From Chitinophagales bacterium (GTDB taxonomy: Bacteria; Bacteroidota; Bacteroidia; Chitinophagales; JADJOU01): DNA of 64,000 nt. This document shows, piece after piece, positions 61,511-64,000 of this stretch. The position numbers were made by a program, and so were the translations under genes. The number at the start of each line of letters is the position of its first letter. Position 1 is the stretch's first letter. The DNA lies in contig JAEUUY010000005.1 of the NCBI GenBank assembly GCA_016787225.1, positions 62,001-126,000 of the forward strand, read 5' to 3'. A model generated the notes under the pieces. The model made no database searches, was not told where the DNA came from, and worked only from the letters and a program-made list of their open reading frames with translations.

Positions 61511-61583
61511 TGATCCCGCTGGGACTCGAACCCAGGACCACTACATTAAAAGTGTAATGCTCTACCAACTGAGCTACGAGATC
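61511..61583 (-). tRNA. tRNA-Lys (anticodon TTT)
   Basis: 73 bases on the minus strand fold as a cloverleaf. Acceptor GATCTCG pairs with CGGGATC (one G-T), the D arm is GCTCAGTTGGTAGAGC, anticodon stem TTACA/TGTAG encloses loop CTTTTAA (anticodon TTT), and the T arm is CTGGGTTCGAGTCCCAG with discriminator A. CCA is not encoded. A terminator follows at once. A 40-bp copy of its 3' end plus terminator lies 355 bp further along at 61124-61163. Confidence 0.97.
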
Positions 61584-61703
61584 GTCTGCCTTTTTTCAAA
61601 AGCGAGTGCAAATGTAATCAAATAATATTAAGCTGCAAGTATATTTTATCGAAAATCTGTAACCTTTTTGTATTTTCACATCTCATAGATAAAATTATTT
61701 CAA

Positions 61704-62057
61704 ATGAACCCAGATAACACCATAATGCTACTGCCATACAGTACACCCGAGGAGAGAATTATGCTAACGAATCTCCTTCTAGAAAAGACGGTTGAAGAAA
61801 AATCAAATTTCATGAAGACTTATATCCTTCAGAGAAAAGACCCACAGCAAATTTTGCTTTTTACTCTAATCGGATTTTTAGGTTTTGCTGGTATTCAACG
61901 TTTTGTAATTGATGAAATAGGAATGGGTATAATATATTTTCTAACTGGGGGTTTTTGCCTCATCGGGACAATTATTGACGCTATTCGTTATAAAGAAATA
62001 GCGTTTGAATACAATAAGAAAATGGCAAGTCTTGTTTATAATACCGTTTTTTCTTAA
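61704..62057 (+). CDS. TM2-domain membrane protein
   Basis: 117 residues with two hydrophobic helices joined by a short turn: ILLFTLIGFLGFAGIQRFVI and GMGIIYFLTGGFCLIGTIID, ending in DAIRY. This is the TM2 domain pattern (GxxGxxRFYxG ... G....tlGg.giw.l.D). The N-terminal 45 residues are soluble and include PYSTPEERIML. Family function unknown. Confidence 0.85.
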   Translation: MNPDNTIMLLPYSTPEERIMLTNLLLEKTVEEKSNFMKTYILQRKDPQQILLFTLIGFLGFAGIQRFVIDEIGMGIIYFLTGGFCLIGTIIDAIRYKEIAFEYNKKMASLVYNTVFS

Positions 62058-62138
62058 GTTCTAGGGCTAAAAAATATAGGAGTTTATTTGCTTTTCCTTA
62101 AATTTGCCTTAGTCATTTATAAAACTAAATAAAAACAA

Positions 62139-62459
62139 GTGGAAAATAAGGATACAAATAATGGTGTATACTCACATAAAGTGAGAGCGGGAAAGAGAAG
62201 AACCTATTTTTTCGATGTAAGAGCGACCAAGTTTGATGATTATTATATAATCATAACTGAGAGCAAGAAAAGATTTGATCAAGAAGGTTACGAACGCCAC
62301 AAAATTTTCTTATACAAGGAAGATTTTAATAAGTTCGTGGATGGTCTAAATAAGGTCGTTAATTATGTCAAGCAAGATTTGATGCCTAATTTTGACTTTG
62401 ATGCCTTTAATTCCGACTCTGATGATTCCTCAGATGGAGCTGATGAAGCAGAAGGATAG
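62139..62459 (+). CDS. DUF3276/PUR-family nucleic-acid-binding protein
   Basis: 106 residues from a GTG start. The central SHKVRAGKRRTYFFDVRAT, then DYYIIITESKKRFDQEGYER and HKIFLYKEDFNKFVDGL, is the Bacteroidota/spirochaete DUF3276 family. It has the PUR-alpha fold that binds single-stranded DNA and RNA. The acidic tail (DAFNSDSDDSSDGADEAEG) is typical. It is probably a small cytoplasmic RNA/DNA-binding protein; targets unknown. A bidirectional terminator separates it from msrA. Confidence 0.9.
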   Translation: MENKDTNNGVYSHKVRAGKRRTYFFDVRATKFDDYYIIITESKKRFDQEGYERHKIFLYKEDFNKFVDGLNKVVNYVKQDLMPNFDFDAFNSDSDDSSDGADEAEG

Positions 62460-62484
62460 AAAAGAGACTGAATAACCTATAACA

Positions 62485-62519
62485 AAATGCCCAAACATTT
62501 CAGTTTGGGCATTTTTTAT
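62485..62519. terminator. Bidirectional terminator between the DUF3276 gene and msrA
   Basis: AAAATGCCCAAAC (62485-62497), loop ATTTCA, GTTTGGGCATTTT (62504-62516) with extra T on the plus side and A-run on the other. A perfect 13-bp stem placed between convergent genes, two bases before the msrA stop. Confidence 0.9.
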
Positions 62520-62520
62520 G

Positions 62521-63054
62521 TTATTTCTTGAGTTTTGAAGAATATTTCTTCATCATTTTATATAGTTTTTCGCTTACTACTTGACAATATGGATTCTTAT
62601 CTTTATTCAGTGCATAATAGTTTTGATGATAGTCTTCCGCAATGTAAAATACAGTCATTTTTTCAAGGGTAGTCACTATTGGTTTGGGGAAATCTTTTTG
62701 TGCTAACTTCAGCCTTTCAGCTAAATGCTTCTTTTCATTTTCGGTCTTATAAAAAATAACTGATCGGTATTGTGTACCTATGTCTCCACCTTGTCTATTG
62801 AGTGTGGTAGGATCATGCGAGTGGAGGTGGATATCTATTAAATCATCGTAGCTGATTTTTGTAGGGTCATAGGTGATTCGCACACATTCTGCATGTCCCG
62901 TTTCTCCTGTACAGACTTCTTTATAACTCGGGTTCTTGACCGTGCCGCCACTATAACCGCTTTCGACCTTAGTGACTCCGTCTAGGCTCAAAAACATAGC
63001 CTCTGTGCACCAAAAGCATCCTCCTCCTATTATTAATTCAGCTAACATATTCAT
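62521..63054 (-). CDS. msrA: Peptide methionine-S-sulfoxide reductase
   Basis: Repairs S-epimer methionine sulfoxide in proteins. It has 177 residues; the catalytic motif GCFWCTE has nucleophile Cys13, close to the N-terminus. YSGGTVKNPSYKEVCTGETG and DIHLHSHDPTTLNRQGGDIG are family blocks, and AEDYHQNYYALNK is near the end. No signal peptide, so cytoplasmic. msrB is 107 bp upstream on the same strand, so the pair acts on both epimers. Confidence 0.97.
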   Translation of the reverse strand: MNMLAELIIGGGCFWCTEAMFLSLDGVTKVESGYSGGTVKNPSYKEVCTGETGHAECVRITYDPTKISYDDLIDIHLHSHDPTTLNRQGGDIGTQYRSVIFYKTENEKKHLAERLKLAQKDFPKPIVTTLEKMTVFYIAEDYHQNYYALNKDKNPYCQVVSEKLYKMMKKYSSKLKK

Positions 63055-63118
63055 TAAAGTTTAATTAGTTAATAGTGGTAAGTTATATGTTTGAAATGTT
63101 TTAGAATGCGCTCTGTAG

Positions 63119-63156
63119 TCATTTTCAAATTTTCAAATTGTTGCATTTTCAAATTT
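63119..63156. repeat. TTTTCAAATT-rich intergenic repeat between msrB and msrA
   Basis: Bases 63119-63139 match 42808-42828 over 21 bp; the unit CATTTTCAAATTTT repeats again at 63144-63156. Low-complexity AT repeat of unknown role. Confidence 0.5.
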
Positions 63157-63161
63157 TATTA

Positions 63162-63608
63162 TCATTTCACCTTCTCCAATGCAATCGAATTCATACAATA
63201 ACGCAAACCCGTAGGTTCTGGGCCATCTGGGAATACATGACCTAGATGGGCGTCGCATACATTGCACCTGGTCTCTATGCGTTCTCTTGATAGTGAATTA
63301 TCAACGATATATTTTATGACATTATCAGCTATAGGTTGTGTGAAGCTTGGCCATCCCGTACCAGACTCGAATTTGGTGGTAGCGTCGAACAAGAGCGTTT
63401 TACAACATTTACAAGCGTATATCCCTGGGTCGAATGCCGTGCAAAATGCACCTGAACCTGGGCGCTCAGTACCATGTTTACGAGTCACATAATATTCATC
63501 TTCCGTCAATATTTTTTTCCATTCTTCATCTGTCTTTTCTACTCGCTTTGGCGGCTCAGCATTGCCTTCGGTAGCTAGTTTCAAAATAATGTACCATGTA
63601 ATAATCAT
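63162..63608 (-). CDS. msrB: Peptide methionine-R-sulfoxide reductase
   Basis: Repairs R-epimer methionine sulfoxide. 148 residues. Zinc site: CKCC and CNVC (two CxxC). GTGWPSFTQPI and AHLGHVFPDGPEPTGLRYC are the core motifs, with the catalytic Cys in RYCMNS. The first about 15 residues (MIITWYIILKLAT) are hydrophobic and could be a weak anchor, or the true start may lie further in, as the family core begins at EKTDEEWKKILTEDEYYV. It is upstream of msrA with an AT-rich repeat-containing spacer. Confidence 0.96.
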   Translation of the reverse strand: MIITWYIILKLATEGNAEPPKRVEKTDEEWKKILTEDEYYVTRKHGTERPGSGAFCTAFDPGIYACKCCKTLLFDATTKFESGTGWPSFTQPIADNVIKYIVDNSLSRERIETRCNVCDAHLGHVFPDGPEPTGLRYCMNSIALEKVK

Positions 63609-63652
63609 AAACAGTTATCTTTGAAAGGTAAATGTAATTTCAATTTCACAAT

Positions 63653-64000
63653 ATGACGAAGAAAATAATTGTTTTAGTATCAGTCTTGTATTCTTTTAAC
63701 CTTTTTTCTCAGGGCTGCAGCGATGCAGGTTTTTGTTCATTAGGAAACATTACTCCTCATATGGATCACTTCCAAGAGCAGAAAAAAGTGAATATGATGC
63801 GTTTTGGTTTATCTTATGGTCGTGGGCTTCGTTCGCTTAATGTCTATAATCCTTATATAGAATATACACGTATCGTCAATTCTAATATTTCCTTTAATAC
63901 TAGAATTAATTTCATGGCTCACACAGGCAATGATATTCAAACGGGAGAAATTGGAGATGTTTATGTTACTGGTGACTTTAAGTTTGCTCCAAAATTTAAA
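63653..64000 (+). CDS. Outer-membrane-type secreted protein (3' end outside window)
   Basis: ATG at 63653, open to the window edge (116 codons). The signal peptide MTKKIIVLVSVLYSFNLFSQ is followed by GCSDAGFCSLGN with two cysteines. Alternating aromatic strands follow (MMRFGLSYGRGLRSLNVYNP, YIEYTRIVNSNISFNTRINF), suggesting a beta-barrel of the outer membrane. The GCSDAGFC start recalls barrel proteins of Bacteroidota annotated only as hypothetical. It is divergent from msrB. Confidence 0.65.
   Translation, partial: MTKKIIVLVSVLYSFNLFSQGCSDAGFCSLGNITPHMDHFQEQKKVNMMRFGLSYGRGLRSLNVYNPYIEYTRIVNSNISFNTRINFMAHTGNDIQTGEIGDVYVTGDFKFAPKFK

Overview
This window is AT-rich bacterial DNA whose gene content points to the phylum Bacteroidota. 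It has secreted proteins ending in CHU_C/gliding-motility C-terminal domains, the sorting signal of the type IX secretion system (T9SS). It also has SprB-type repeats, two TonB-dependent receptors, menaquinone genes, a Wzi/RemB-like barrel, Bacteroidota-style TAnnTTTG promoter elements and little sign of Shine-Dalgarno sites. A free-living gliding or surface-associated lineage (Saprospirales/Chitinophagales-like) fits, but the genus cannot be read from the sequence.

Layout. 1-4.6 kb: the 3'-truncated gene of a large secreted protein, then rpsL-rpsG-fusA on the minus strand with its own promoter and terminator. 4.7-5.9 kb: a DUF4143-type ATPase. 6.2-10.9 kb: a plus-strand envelope-polysaccharide operon (CpsB/YwqE-like PHP phosphatase, rfbC, rfbD, cysQ-like, Wzi-like barrel). 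10.9-15 kb: tyrS-murB-small secreted protein, and trhO. 15-19.9 kb: a scarred region with a decayed HicB/HicA toxin-antitoxin pair between two copies of the trhO 5' end, two tandem von Willebrand A (VWA) proteins behind a split-transketolase N-half, and a MITE-like element. 20-28 kb: a 2436-residue surface protein with 25 nearly identical 51-residue units. 28-32.5 kb: menA, menC, a DUF4230 protein, an L,D-transpeptidase lipoprotein and a PhoD-like phosphatase. 32.5-41.4 kb: a displaced 3' fragment of lysC, a very large Ser/Thr kinase-ATPase-GAF-adenylate cyclase gene broken by one frameshift and one nonsense codon, then a lipoxygenase gene overlapping a catalase-like gene. 41.4-44 kb: lysC and aroC. 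44-49.3 kb: a WG-repeat protein and a second T9SS-type giant with a kelch-like head. 49.3-61 kb: a FecA-like receptor, a peptide-type binding lipoprotein, a YhcG nuclease, ruvB, a uridine-phosphorylase-like protein, a DODA-type dioxygenase and a large carboxypeptidase-domain TonB receptor. 61-64 kb: tRNA-Lys with a duplicated 3' end flanking a GIY-YIG gene, TM2 and DUF3276 proteins, msrA, msrB and the start of an outer-membrane protein.

The most striking system is the lipoxygenase/catalase-like pair (38.1-41.4 kb). The lipoxygenase keeps all five iron ligands, including the C-terminal isoleucine. The neighbouring 374-383 residue protein keeps a catalase-type distal His and a proximal R-x3-Y close to its C-terminus. 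This is the arrangement of the coral allene oxide synthase-lipoxygenase, but here as two overlapping bacterial genes 17 bp behind a kinase/adenylate-cyclase signalling gene. It looks like an oxylipin-making operon.

The second theme is genome remodelling: partial gene duplications (trhO, lysC, the tRNA-Lys 3' end), a dead toxin-antitoxin module, a MITE-like element, and a homogenised 4-unit higher-order repeat inside the giant surface gene.
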